Assembly: GCA_035450685.1 (NCBI GenBank)
Contig: DAOTNF010000003.1
Span: forward strand, 1-64,000
Direction of reading: 5' to 3'
DNA: 64,000 nt
Source of the DNA: Syntrophosphaera sp035450685
GTDB taxonomy: Bacteria; Cloacimonadota; Cloacimonadia; Cloacimonadales; Cloacimonadaceae
Shown: piece after piece, positions 51,561-60,309 of the stretch
How positions within the stretch are numbered: the first letter of the stretch is position 1
How the letters are laid out: every line of letters starts with the position of its first letter
Program-made: the position numbers and the translations under genes
Notes under the pieces: generated by a model
Told to the model about the DNA's origin: nothing
The model's database searches: none
The model's input: only the letters and a program-made list of their open reading frames with translations

Positions 51561-51676
51561 CGGTTTGGTGGGGTAGCTTGAGTTGCGATCCAGTCTTTGA
51601 AAATGAGAGCCAGTTGTAATAACACATGCGAAATAGTATTACCTGCCGCATTAGCTTGGGAGGAAACAATAACAAC

Positions 51677-51701
51677 AAAGGGATGGAACGTCCATCCCTT
51701 T
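51677..51701 (-). terminator. Rho-independent terminator of the C25-like gene
   Basis: AAAGGGATGGA (51677-51687) and TCCATCCCTTT (51691-51701) form a perfect 11-bp stem with a 3-nt loop. On the minus strand the sequence that follows is GTTGTTATTGTTT. It lies 27 nt past the stop codon at 51729. Confidence 0.85.
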
Positions 51702-51728
51702 GCTACGTTGTGGGGAATATCTTTTACG

Positions 51729-54700
51729 CTACTTGATGAGCATCATTTTACGGGTGGAAATATAGTTGCCCGCTTCCAGTCTGAACAGGTACACGCCCGA
51801 GGCCACGTTTCTGTTTCGTGAATCGGTCCCGTTCCAGATTAGCTGGTGGTGTCCGGCAGCCAATTCTCCGCTGGCGAGGGTCTTCACCAGTTGTCCACGC
51901 AGGTTGTAAACGCTCAGTTTCACCTTGGTGTTTTTCGCCAGGTCAAAGGAGATCGTGGTGCTCGGATTGAATGGATTGGGATAGTTCTGCAGTAACCGTG
52001 TGACCAGAACAGGGGTTTCCGGATCCTCGCTTGCGGTGATGGGAAATGAGAATTCGATGGGCCCCATTGGCTGGCTGGTTCCAACCGAATAGACGGTGAC
52101 AACGTAATAGGAATAGGAGCCCAATATAGCCAGAGCTTCCACGTATTCGGTACCGGTGCACATCTCCATCAGTTCATAGCGTCCAGAGTTCAGCCTGCGG
52201 TACACTTCGTAGCCATTGATGGGATACTGTGGTTCCTGAGGGGCATTCCAGGCGATTCTCAGGGTGTCCCGCAACACGCTCCATCCCTGTGAGACGGCGG
52301 GAGCCAGCCACTCCAGATCGAAGTTGTGGTTCACCACCGGGGAGGTCACGCCCAAATCCACAGGATAGAGTGTTTCGGCCTTGTATCCTGGCGCGGAAGC
52401 CTCCACGCTGTGGAGTCCCGTGGGTAAATAGAGGGCATATTGGCCGCTGTTATCGGGTTGGGTTGTAAAACCATCGGCGTTTTTGATCATCACAAGGCTG
52501 AGGTCAAGCTCACTGTTTGGGCTTGCCACCATACCACTTATCTCTCCTGCAAAGGGGATAAACCCTGTGGTCTGGACGTCATCGATGTACCAGCCCCGAG
52601 CCTGCACAGAGGAATCCGAGGCAAAAGTCCAGCGGAATCTCACATTCTGGTTTTGATATGCGCTAAGATCGTATCTTGATTGCACCCAGCCCTGGCTGAC
52701 GCCTGAGAATCCGGGCCCGCTGAGGACGGAAACATTGGAATGCGTGTATCCTTCCAGCGGAGTGAGCAGAGTCCAGGTTCCGCCGTTGTTTGTGGATATT
52801 TTCACATTGCCGCCGTCATAGTTATTTTCCATATTGTACCAGTGCCAGAATTCCAGGATGAAGTTCATTCCCACAAAGACATTGGGAGAGTTGAGTGTCC
52901 AGTTTGCGTTGCCAGCATACTGGGTGTTTATGCCAGTGCCCCAGACCTTGGTTCCGGAGTGTGATCCGGCCACAGTGTCCTCACCCCACTGCCAGGCGTT
53001 GTTGGCAGGAGTGGGTATGAAACCACCATCACTGCTTTCGAAGTCGTTCATCATGCCTGTAGTGCCAACGCTGAGCAATAATTGCTCATTATGCGCGGGG
53101 ATCTGGTCGCCCAGATAGGTGAGATAAAAGGTTATGTTGTTGCCGACAATCACATTGTTGGAGAGGCTTATGTCATACACGACCTGAGAGGTGCTACGGG
53201 CGGGTATCTGATTGATCAGTTGCTGGGGATTGGCGATGAAAACCTCTTCACTGAGGCTCATGATGTTGCTGGTGAGATTATAGGTAGCAACGTCGGATGT
53301 GTTTTCATAGTTCACCACCAGCTTGAATGTTTCGCCGGGTTCAGCCAGCCCATTGCAGTTGCCCTGGGCATCATTAATGAACAGCGAAGCAACGCTAAGT
53401 TGCGCACGGAATACCTGAACGCTCTGCTGATATGTCCAACTGTTGCCATCAATTGCCACATCAAACTGGATCGGGATGGACATGCCATCTGTACAGTCCG
53501 GACTGACAGTTATCGCGATGGGTTCGATGTTGACCCCTGAACCGCTGCCGCTGATATTGGGATAGCTGCTTGAGGAGTGGGATATTGTCAGGTAGGGGCT
53601 CAGGGTGGAGGCAGTCACTGTTACTGAGGTCGCGGTATCCAGGCCAAGGTTGTTCAGCTTGAGGCCCAGGTTTGCGCTTTCTCCCGGTTCCAAAACATTG
53701 TCTGCATTGGCATCGTTGACAATCAGCTCGCCCACCACCAGGTGCGGAGTCTGGTAAAGCACGGGAACAGTGGTGATCAGGAGGGCCTTGTTATGGCCCA
53801 GTGGCTGCGCCGCAGGGGGGTATTGGTTGTTAAAGGTGTATTCCAGCCCTCTTTTATTGGTGTGGTCACGAATACCCACGGTTGCGTAGTTGCCATGCCA
53901 AGGCGAATATCCGCTGCTTCCGACATCCACGTTGTTAAATACTTTATACTGGATTTTGATCTTGCCATCGTCCATACTGGTGGGATGGTAAACCGGATCG
54001 TAGAAGATCACCTGGAATGTCTCTTCAGAAGATCGGTTGTAGCCATTTTTCAAGCCTTGGTATTGGATGATGAAGAGATGGTTGGCGGAGTCGTAATAGC
54101 GATAGATGCCACCTCCGCCAATGATGATCAAGTCGTCCCAGAACGGCGCTATCATGGGGGAAGGACCCTGCCCTCCCGGCATTCTGCCATTGCGGAATTC
54201 ACCATCCTCGGTAACTCCCATGGCGATGAAACCGTTCACGCAAACCGTGATCTGATTGTATTGCACACCATAGAAGGTAAAGGGGAAGGGCAGATCCACC
54301 ACCTCCAGGACATCGCTGCCCGTCTGGTCTCCCTCATCATCTGGGTCTCCGGAATCGCTGAGCCCATTGATCTTGGTTCCGTTTCCTCCCAGGCTGGGTA
54401 CGATTTCAATCCATTCGTAGCTGGGGCAATCTGGATAATTAACATCCGATACGTCGTAGATAAAGTAGCCATATTCATCAGGGCCCAGTGGCGTATTCTG
54501 CGCCACCGTTCCGATGGGAATATTGAAATAGGCGTACTGCTCAAAGCCATTCGCATTGAACAGGCGTAGCCTGAAGGGAGCAGTCATCCCGGGGATCAGC
54601 AGGGGCCGGGCAAAAACACTGAAACCATCGACAGAGGGAACAGTCATCCCGGCGGGGAAGTTTCCAAACCAGGAAAGGGAATCGGTCACCAGAACCAGAT

Positions 54701-57176
54701 AGTTTAGCGACTTCAACTCTCCATATATATCCTGCAGGCCAAATACCGAACTGTTGATCACGCTGATATTCAATACTCCGTTTTCCGAGGGATCCAACAC
54801 ATTGTTACCTCCAGCATTGATGCTATAGCTGGCCACACTCAGATTGCCGTTGAAAGCGCCAAGGTGGAAGATCACCTGATAATCTGTCCCCAAGTCGTCC
54901 TCCAGATCCAGTGTTAGCCTGAAATCGTGATAGGAGGGAATGTTATCCGCCACCGTAAACAGGAAGGGGGTGGTATTGGCATTGATGCAATCCGGAGCCG
55001 TGCTTGCGTAGGCGCTTTGTCCATTCACGACTGTGATATAGGGGTCAGCAGTGCTCAGTTGGCCCGTAATCCCGGTAATGGTCTGAGCGGTTGTATTCTT
55101 CACCATTACGTTGAGGGCGATAGTTTCGCCTGGGTTGATGAAAGAATCCGAGTTGCCCTGAGAGCCTGAGCTACCGTCGTCCACGGTAATCTTATCGAAA
55201 TAAACCAGCGCTCCCTGTGGATCCATTTCGATAAACTGCTGAGCAGGTTTACAGTCGTGTTTGGATGCAGTCACCAAGATCTGGGAATTCACAAAGTTGG
55301 GTATGTTCAGGGTAACCACGCCCTGGGCATCGGTGAAACCTTTGGAAACAACGTTGCCGTAGCCGTCGTTATATAAGGTAACGCTCACGTTTTCCAGTGG
55401 CGAGCAACTGTCGTCTGTGACAGTTATATCAACCAGCGAAGTGCCGACAGGAACCGAGGCCGGAGCGGTGATGTTGAGGTTGCCGGGAATCCCGATGAAA
55501 GTTTCCACGGTAGGGTCACCCATCAGGTTGCACCAATGAGCGAAATAGTTGGTCTGATTGGCGTGGGAAGCGCCATAGATATTCCAAATGTAGAGGCGGC
55601 CATTGAGCAGTGCCTCGCCCATGTTGCGCATATTGTAAAGGAAGATGCCGTCAAAGATACCGGTGCACAAAGCGTTGTTGAACATGGTATGGGTTCCGCT
55701 GGTAGCCATTCCGATCGCGGTGAGTGCCCCCTTGGGTTGGGCTTCCGTACCCAGGCGGATGAATTCTTCGGAGGTGCTGGTGCTGTTGAATGATCCAGTG
55801 CTGCAGGTCAGGATCACCGCGTGTGGCAAACGGGGGCCATTACTGAGGCTGTTGGTAGGATCCCAGCCGCTCATATTGATCCAGCCGCGGTAATTGAAAA
55901 AACTCACGCCCTGGTTAATGCCTGAATTGATCGTACTGCTATATCCGCCGGTGTAGTTCTCAATATAGCTGTAATCCGGATTCACTTTTTTGGACATCTC
56001 GCGAATGTATTTGTTATTGTAAATTGTAGAGATGCCCGATTGGGCGGGATCCCCAATCAACAATATACGGTTGAGCCACGCGGCTGCCTCCGGGGCGGTG
56101 TTGATGTTCTTTTCATAAACATATATTTTGCTTAATATGGTGGCCAGTTGCGAAAGATTTTCCGCGGAAATCCTGCCGATCATTACATCACCAAGCAGGT
56201 CATTTCCAGCCAGATGGGTATATGGATAGTCTCCGGCTCCATGGTAGTTACTCATGTTTTCCATCCAGGTGGGAATGGCATAGCTGCCGGTTGTGTCGCC
56301 CAGAAGGATAATATAATCAGGACGGGTGGAATCGTTGTTGTATTGACTTTGAATATAGTTCTTAATGTTGGTGTTGGATGTGCCGGTAACCTGGGTGCTG
56401 ACCACATTCACATCAAAGCCTTTCTGGCGTTTCCAGGCAACAAACTCATTTAGTTTGGCCAGGAAGTTTGGATCCGAGTTATTGCCGTGGATCAGCAGGA
56501 TCCTGGCATGGGCAGGCACTACTATCAGTTCCCGGTATTCATCAAAATTGCTGATTTGGGCTTCGTAAATATTCCTGAAAGCATAGCTGTAAGTGCTGTA
56601 GTCCGGCAGTTCATTTAGGCTTGGTTCGTCATTGAAACTGAGATCAACCTGCAGGTTATGATATATGAGCAGTTGCCTGTTCTGATGATCATAGCGATAG
56701 GGATAGGCATTAATCTGAACAACCCGGAAATCCCTGATAATTGCGGGCTCAGAAACCTGGACCAACTGGGAGGGGTAGATGCCGTCATCACCTGCAAAGA
56801 TACCGGAAGCGATCAATTGATCTTCCTGTTCGTAAAGTAATGGATTCGATATAGGAACGCTCTCCACGCTGCCATAAGAGAAGTTGAAAGCGACTCCGCC
56901 ACGGGGCGGGATGGCAATCAGCGTGCTGATGATGGGCAGTTGGGGTTGTCCGGCGTCGGCGGTGGAGCAGGTGTTTGCAATAGATATGTCTTTCACGGCT
57001 TTGCCGGCTTTGACAAGCTCCTGTATCATCGGTTGTGGAGTTGACAGCGAGAGGCTAATCTGCCGCTGGTCAGATCTCATAACGGAAAAACGGGGCTCAG
57101 CATTTTCGTTGCTGGCATACAGAACGCCAGCGAACAGCATCAGAGTGCAAAGAAGGATTAAAGTGATTTGTTTCAT
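51729..57176 (-). CDS. Gingipain-like (C25-family) secreted protein with T9SS C-terminal sorting domain
   Basis: I start at the ATG at 57176 (MKQITLILLCTLMLFAGVLYA), which has AAAGGAAA upstream and a clean Sec signal; the product is 1815 residues. After a propeptide-like region the C25 domain spans about 215-540 (ILLIHGNNSD; DYIILLGDTTGSYAIPTW; HLAGNDLLGDVMIGRISAEN). The presumed catalytic Cys is C458 in ILTCSTGSF, but the usual GHGS histidine position reads NYRGWINMSGW, with W432. Then come several beta-sandwich modules with the repeated phrase DxxNxxLxPGE, a MAM-like jelly roll near 1440-1590, a carboxypeptidase-regulatory-like domain, an Fn3-like domain and a FlgD/T9SS-type tail (NYPNPFNPSTTISFDL to the Lys end). 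Likely exported through SprA to the surface. Confidence 0.88.
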   Translation of the reverse strand: MKQITLILLCTLMLFAGVLYASNENAEPRFSVMRSDQRQISLSLSTPQPMIQELVKAGKAVKDISIANTCSTADAGQPQLPIISTLIAIPPRGGVAFNFSYGSVESVPISNPLLYEQEDQLIASGIFAGDDGIYPSQLVQVSEPAIIRDFRVVQINAYPYRYDHQNRQLLIYHNLQVDLSFNDEPSLNELPDYSTYSYAFRNIYEAQISNFDEYRELIVVPAHARILLIHGNNSDPNFLAKLNEFVAWKRQKGFDVNVVSTQVTGTSNTNIKNYIQSQYNNDSTRPDYIILLGDTTGSYAIPTWMENMSNYHGAGDYPYTHLAGNDLLGDVMIGRISAENLSQLATILSKIYVYEKNINTAPEAAAWLNRILLIGDPAQSGISTIYNNKYIREMSKKVNPDYSYIENYTGGYSSTINSGINQGVSFFNYRGWINMSGWDPTNSLSNGPRLPHAVILTCSTGSFNSTSTSEEFIRLGTEAQPKGALTAIGMATSGTHTMFNNALCTGIFDGIFLYNMRNMGEALLNGRLYIWNIYGASHANQTNYFAHWCNLMGDPTVETFIGIPGNLNITAPASVPVGTSLVDITVTDDSCSPLENVSVTLYNDGYGNVVSKGFTDAQGVVTLNIPNFVNSQILVTASKHDCKPAQQFIEMDPQGALVYFDKITVDDGSSGSQGNSDSFINPGETIALNVMVKNTTAQTITGITGQLSTADPYITVVNGQSAYASTAPDCINANTTPFLFTVADNIPSYHDFRLTLDLEDDLGTDYQVIFHLGAFNGNLSVASYSINAGGNNVLDPSENGVLNISVINSSVFGLQDIYGELKSLNYLVLVTDSLSWFGNFPAGMTVPSVDGFSVFARPLLIPGMTAPFRLRLFNANGFEQYAYFNIPIGTVAQNTPLGPDEYGYFIYDVSDVNYPDCPSYEWIEIVPSLGGNGTKINGLSDSGDPDDEGDQTGSDVLEVVDLPFPFTFYGVQYNQITVCVNGFIAMGVTEDGEFRNGRMPGGQGPSPMIAPFWDDLIIIGGGGIYRYYDSANHLFIIQYQGLKNGYNRSSEETFQVIFYDPVYHPTSMDDGKIKIQYKVFNNVDVGSSGYSPWHGNYATVGIRDHTNKRGLEYTFNNQYPPAAQPLGHNKALLITTVPVLYQTPHLVVGELIVNDANADNVLEPGESANLGLKLNNLGLDTATSVTVTASTLSPYLTISHSSSSYPNISGSGSGVNIEPIAITVSPDCTDGMSIPIQFDVAIDGNSWTYQQSVQVFRAQLSVASLFINDAQGNCNGLAEPGETFKLVVNYENTSDVATYNLTSNIMSLSEEVFIANPQQLINQIPARSTSQVVYDISLSNNVIVGNNITFYLTYLGDQIPAHNEQLLLSVGTTGMMNDFESSDGGFIPTPANNAWQWGEDTVAGSHSGTKVWGTGINTQYAGNANWTLNSPNVFVGMNFILEFWHWYNMENNYDGGNVKISTNNGGTWTLLTPLEGYTHSNVSVLSGPGFSGVSQGWVQSRYDLSAYQNQNVRFRWTFASDSSVQARGWYIDDVQTTGFIPFAGEISGMVASPNSELDLSLVMIKNADGFTTQPDNSGQYALYLPTGLHSVEASAPGYKAETLYPVDLGVTSPVVNHNFDLEWLAPAVSQGWSVLRDTLRIAWNAPQEPQYPINGYEVYRRLNSGRYELMEMCTGTEYVEALAILGSYSYYVVTVYSVGTSQPMGPIEFSFPITASEDPETPVLVTRLLQNYPNPFNPSTTISFDLAKNTKVKLSVYNLRGQLVKTLASGELAAGHHQLIWNGTDSRNRNVASGVYLFRLEAGNYISTRKMMLIK

Positions 57177-57200
57177 ACAGTTTCCTTTATGCTGTAAGCC

Positions 57201-57229
57201 AAAAAACCTGAAGCCAGGCTTCAGGTTTT
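57201..57229 (-). terminator. Rho-independent terminator of the LVIVD lipoprotein gene
   Basis: On the minus strand AAACCTGAAG and CTTCAGGTTT form a 10-bp stem around CCTGG, followed by TTT and GGC. It lies between the LVIVD gene stop and the start of the C25-like gene, so the two are probably separate transcripts or only partly coupled. Confidence 0.8.
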
Positions 57230-57250
57230 GGTGTTTGGTTATTGTAACAA

Positions 57251-58267
57251 TCAATGGATTTCATAAATCAGCAGCCCTTGATCACGGGCGGCCACCACAA
57301 GTTTATCGCCAACGAATCTGGCGTTATTTGTATAGCCAATGGTATTCAATTGCTGAACCAGGAAGAAGCTCCTGGGATGGGTGATGTCGAAAATATATAC
57401 ACCGCCACTTCCGGAACTGACCGCAGCGAGATTGCCGGAAATGTCGATGGAATTTGCATATCCTGTAGTGTCAAAACCGCCTACTCTCACAGGCGCAGCG
57501 GGGTTGGATACATCCACCACATTGAGTCCTGCCTGGCGGCTCGCTATGAAGGCGTAGTTGCCTTCAACCTTGACCTTGAGGGCTTCTCCGGGAACAGCAA
57601 GCTCTCCCAGTAATTGGAGGGTAGCTCTGTCGTAGATAAGTAATCCGCGCTGTTCGCAGGCAATATATACTTTATCTGTGGTAAGGAAAAATCCGGAAGC
57701 TGTGGCGGGGGTTAGTATTCTGAACTGGTTTTCACTGTAATGATTCCCATCGTAACGGTCATACTTGAACCCATCCCCAGAGCTGTAGCCAACCGCCATC
57801 AGGAAGTTGTCGCTGGGCGTATCCAGGGGAAAGCTGTCCATAGCCCTGATACCTCCAGTGCCTCCGATAATGTTAAACTTGTAAACAAGTGTATCAGGGT
57901 CGGAGATATCCAGTATCGTTATCCTGTCGGTTGCTGTGATTTCATTTATGAACAAGCGGTTAAACTGAGGTAAGGCGGTAATTTTCTTGATCCTGCCCAG
58001 GGTGGTCATGGAACCATCTTCCGCGAACAGGTTTGTAAACCATTTCTGGTTATAGTTGTTTCTGTTGATGACCGCTATTCCCCCTTGATCCAGAGCAACG
58101 TAGATGCTGCTGTCATCATGGCTGAGATCAAGCGGATTACCCACCACGGGAATCTGCTTCACAAGGGTCACCGCTTCGTCAGGCTGATACTCGGTATTAC
58201 GCTTGGCACAGGCAGCCAAAAGCAGTATCACCACCATAATCATCAGGATAGCTATCTTCCTGGGCAT
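57251..58267 (-). CDS. LVIVD-repeat beta-propeller lipoprotein
   Basis: The 338-residue protein begins with a lipoprotein signal (KIAILMIMVVILLLAACAK, lipobox LAAC, Cys20). The rest consists of repeats of the type VEGNYAFIASRQAGLNVVDV followed by SNPAAPVRVGGFDTTGYANS, the LVIVD repeat pattern that builds a beta-propeller on cell surfaces. No catalytic residues are seen. It lies upstream of the C25-like gene on the same strand with a terminator between. A surface-binding or scaffold role is plausible; the ligand is unknown. Confidence 0.85.
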   Translation of the reverse strand: MPRKIAILMIMVVILLLAACAKRNTEYQPDEAVTLVKQIPVVGNPLDLSHDDSSIYVALDQGGIAVINRNNYNQKWFTNLFAEDGSMTTLGRIKKITALPQFNRLFINEITATDRITILDISDPDTLVYKFNIIGGTGGIRAMDSFPLDTPSDNFLMAVGYSSGDGFKYDRYDGNHYSENQFRILTPATASGFFLTTDKVYIACEQRGLLIYDRATLQLLGELAVPGEALKVKVEGNYAFIASRQAGLNVVDVSNPAAPVRVGGFDTTGYANSIDISGNLAAVSSGSGGVYIFDITHPRSFFLVQQLNTIGYTNNARFVGDKLVVAARDQGLLIYEIH

Positions 58268-58524
58268 TGAGTTTCCTCCATATATAATTGTTTATGGAAT
58301 ACAGCCAACACTTCTAAGTGTTGTATCAGATTATCATGCAAGAAGCGTTCCGAATTTATAAATCTGTTTAGCATGGTGATTCTTTCCTTCGCTTCAATCA
58401 TGCATATAGTTTGTTGTTAAACAGATAAGGGGTTTTCCCAAATCAGCATTTTAGGGATCGGCACACAGACTAAAGTTAAAATCAGAAGACAGCATACTTC
58501 CTGTTTCCGCCCTCATACATTGAT

Positions 58525-58568
58525 CGCTGATTGATCACTAACTGAACGCTGAGTAATCGCTGAACTGG
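58525..58568 (+). repeat. 11-bp tandem array, copy 3
   Basis: CGCT or CACT recurs at 58525, 58536, 58547 and 58558 (CGCTGATTGAT, CACTAACTGAA, CGCTGAGTAAT, CGCTGAACTGG). It has the same 11-bp period as the arrays at 412-455 and 27182-27225, and the sequence following it (ATCAATTGGCGTTCAAC) resembles that after copy 1. No protein-coding potential is apparent. Confidence 0.7.
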
Positions 58569-58675
58569 AAATCAATTGGCGTTCAACAGGCGGTCAATGG
58601 GACATGAAGGCAGGAGGGAGTCAGGGCAGCTTGCCATGTTTGCTTCATTAAACATAAATCGCCAACAATCACGAT

Positions 58676-58772
58676 TTTCCTTCATACCGCCCTCCTTTGC
58701 TGCTACTGGCTTTGATGCCATCAACCTTAGGTCATCCTTATAAATTATAAGGTTGACCCCAGGAAGACATAG
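58676..58772 (-). repeat. Dispersed intergenic repeat, copy R7 (5'-truncated)
   Basis: On the minus strand the copy begins abruptly at TGTCTTCCTGGGGTCAACC, lacking the ATCGTAGCACC half of core C. It keeps CCTTATAATTTATAAGG and the AAAGGAGGGCGGT start site (ATG at 58685), opening a 37-codon frame ending at 58572. After the start it resembles copy R1 (MKENRD versus MKEKRD). It lies in the divergent gap between the LVIVD and CsgG-domain genes. Otherwise 58268-58962 shows no gene. Confidence 0.8.
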
Positions 58773-58962
58773 TCTTAGCTGCCTCACGCGCGCGAGGGCA
58801 AACAACAGTGCCTCGCCCCCTGTGGCCTCAACACCGCTTGTGTGCAACAACAAACATGTTCTGGCAGGAAGTAAAATCAGGTTTTCGCTTGACAATCTAA
58901 GGGGTAAAATCCAGAAGGAATTATTCAAGTCAAGCTTGTAATTTGAACAGGGAGATGACAGC

Positions 58963-60240
58963 ATGTTCAGTATTTCAAAGAAAACCTACCTTATAGCCAC
59001 ACTATTGCTTGCACTATTATTGAGCGCCTGCAGCCAAAATGTAAAACTCTACAGAAAAGCGGAGAAAGAATATAAGCAAGGGCTCTATGAGGAGTCTCTG
59101 CGCTCAAACACTGAATCCCTGAAACTGAAGAGAACCCACATAAAAGCCCAGGAGCTGTTAAAAAAGAACTTCAGCGGCATTGTAAGCTCCCGGGAAAAAA
59201 GAATTGAATCCCTTAAAAGATCAGGAAGCCCTGACGCCTGGGACAAGCTGGTGACTGAATATACGGAATTGATATCGCTGCAAAAGCTGGTGGAACCGTT
59301 CAATCCGCTCTACAATCCCAAGACCGGAATGCCTTACGACTTTCAGCTTAAAGATTACAGCAAGGATTTGGCCGCCAGCAAAGAAAATGCTGCTGAATAC
59401 CACTATTCCAAAGCCATGGCCCTGATTCAAAAGGGAACTATGCCAGACACCCAAAAGGAAGCCGTGAGGGAGCTTGTGGCAGTCCAAAGCTTTGTTCCCA
59501 ATTACAAAGACAGCGCAGCGCGTCTGGGAGAAGCGAGGAAACTCGCAGTAAAGAGGATCGCCATCCTTACCTTCGATGATAAAACCGGCTCTGACAATAG
59601 ATATGGCGGTATCTTCGACATGTTGACCGAGAGCATCATTGGCAAGCTGGTACAGGATAAAGAAGCGGGTGAGTTTATGAAAATTGTGACCCGCAGCCAG
59701 ATAGAGCAGGTTTTGGCTGAACGGCAGCTAAGCGCTCCGGCAGAAACAGACGCCGCCTACGCCTCAAATATTGGCAGCATGTTGGGTGCGCATGAGATCA
59801 TGACGGGCAAGATCCTGCAGATAAACTACATCGCTCCCCAGACCATTAGTCAGGACTTGAAGGAAACTGACAAGATCACAACTAAACAAGAGGTGGTCAA
59901 TGAAAAAGGCAAAAAGAAAAAGCAAGATGTAACCACTGAAATCTCTTGCGAATACACCAAGTTCACCAAGACCGCCGCGGTGAAGATCATTGCCTCGTTT
60001 TCACTGGTAGAGGTATCCACCGGCAGGGTTAAAATGCAGGACACCGTTACTGCAGAATTCCCCTGGTCCGACATCTGGGCCAGATTAAAAAGCGGCGATG
60101 AAAAAGCATTGACACCCGCCACCAAGGCTCTGATCAAAAAAACTGAACCAATGCCTCCCTCGGAAATTGAAATGGTGAACACAGCCTTGATGTCGCTGAG
60201 TGATTCCATCGTTGACAAAGTGCGAAACTACGTGAAGTAG
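58963..60240 (+). CDS. Lipoprotein with CsgG-like domain
   Basis: The 425-residue protein has a lipoprotein signal (LIATLLLALLLSACSQN, lipobox LSAC, Cys23). A helical TPR-like N-terminal half (YRKAEKEYKQGLYEESLRSN) follows. From about 193 comes a CsgG-like domain with VKRIAILTFDDKTGS, LTESIIGKLVQD, VTRSQIEQVLAERQLS and an LGAHEIMTGKIL strand. CsgG proper forms the curli secretion pore, but stand-alone CsgG-domain lipoproteins are common and of mostly unknown role. No csgA/B/E/F-like gene is nearby. GGGAG precedes the ATG. The C-terminal third has a Lys-rich loop (EKGKKKKQD). Confidence 0.82.
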   Translation: MFSISKKTYLIATLLLALLLSACSQNVKLYRKAEKEYKQGLYEESLRSNTESLKLKRTHIKAQELLKKNFSGIVSSREKRIESLKRSGSPDAWDKLVTEYTELISLQKLVEPFNPLYNPKTGMPYDFQLKDYSKDLAASKENAAEYHYSKAMALIQKGTMPDTQKEAVRELVAVQSFVPNYKDSAARLGEARKLAVKRIAILTFDDKTGSDNRYGGIFDMLTESIIGKLVQDKEAGEFMKIVTRSQIEQVLAERQLSAPAETDAAYASNIGSMLGAHEIMTGKILQINYIAPQTISQDLKETDKITTKQEVVNEKGKKKKQDVTTEISCEYTKFTKTAAVKIIASFSLVEVSTGRVKMQDTVTAEFPWSDIWARLKSGDEKALTPATKALIKKTEPMPPSEIEMVNTALMSLSDSIVDKVRNYVK

Positions 60241-60309
60241 CAAAAGCATTGACAGGCTTAGCACCTTTATAATTAGAGTGAAAAAATATATAAGACACTG
60301 GAGTAGTTA

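Noticed and set aside
60249..60273. Promoter TTGACA / TATAAT ahead of the threonine dehydrogenase gene
   Set aside because: Both hexamers are perfect, but the spacer is only 13 nt, too short for a normal sigma-70 promoter.
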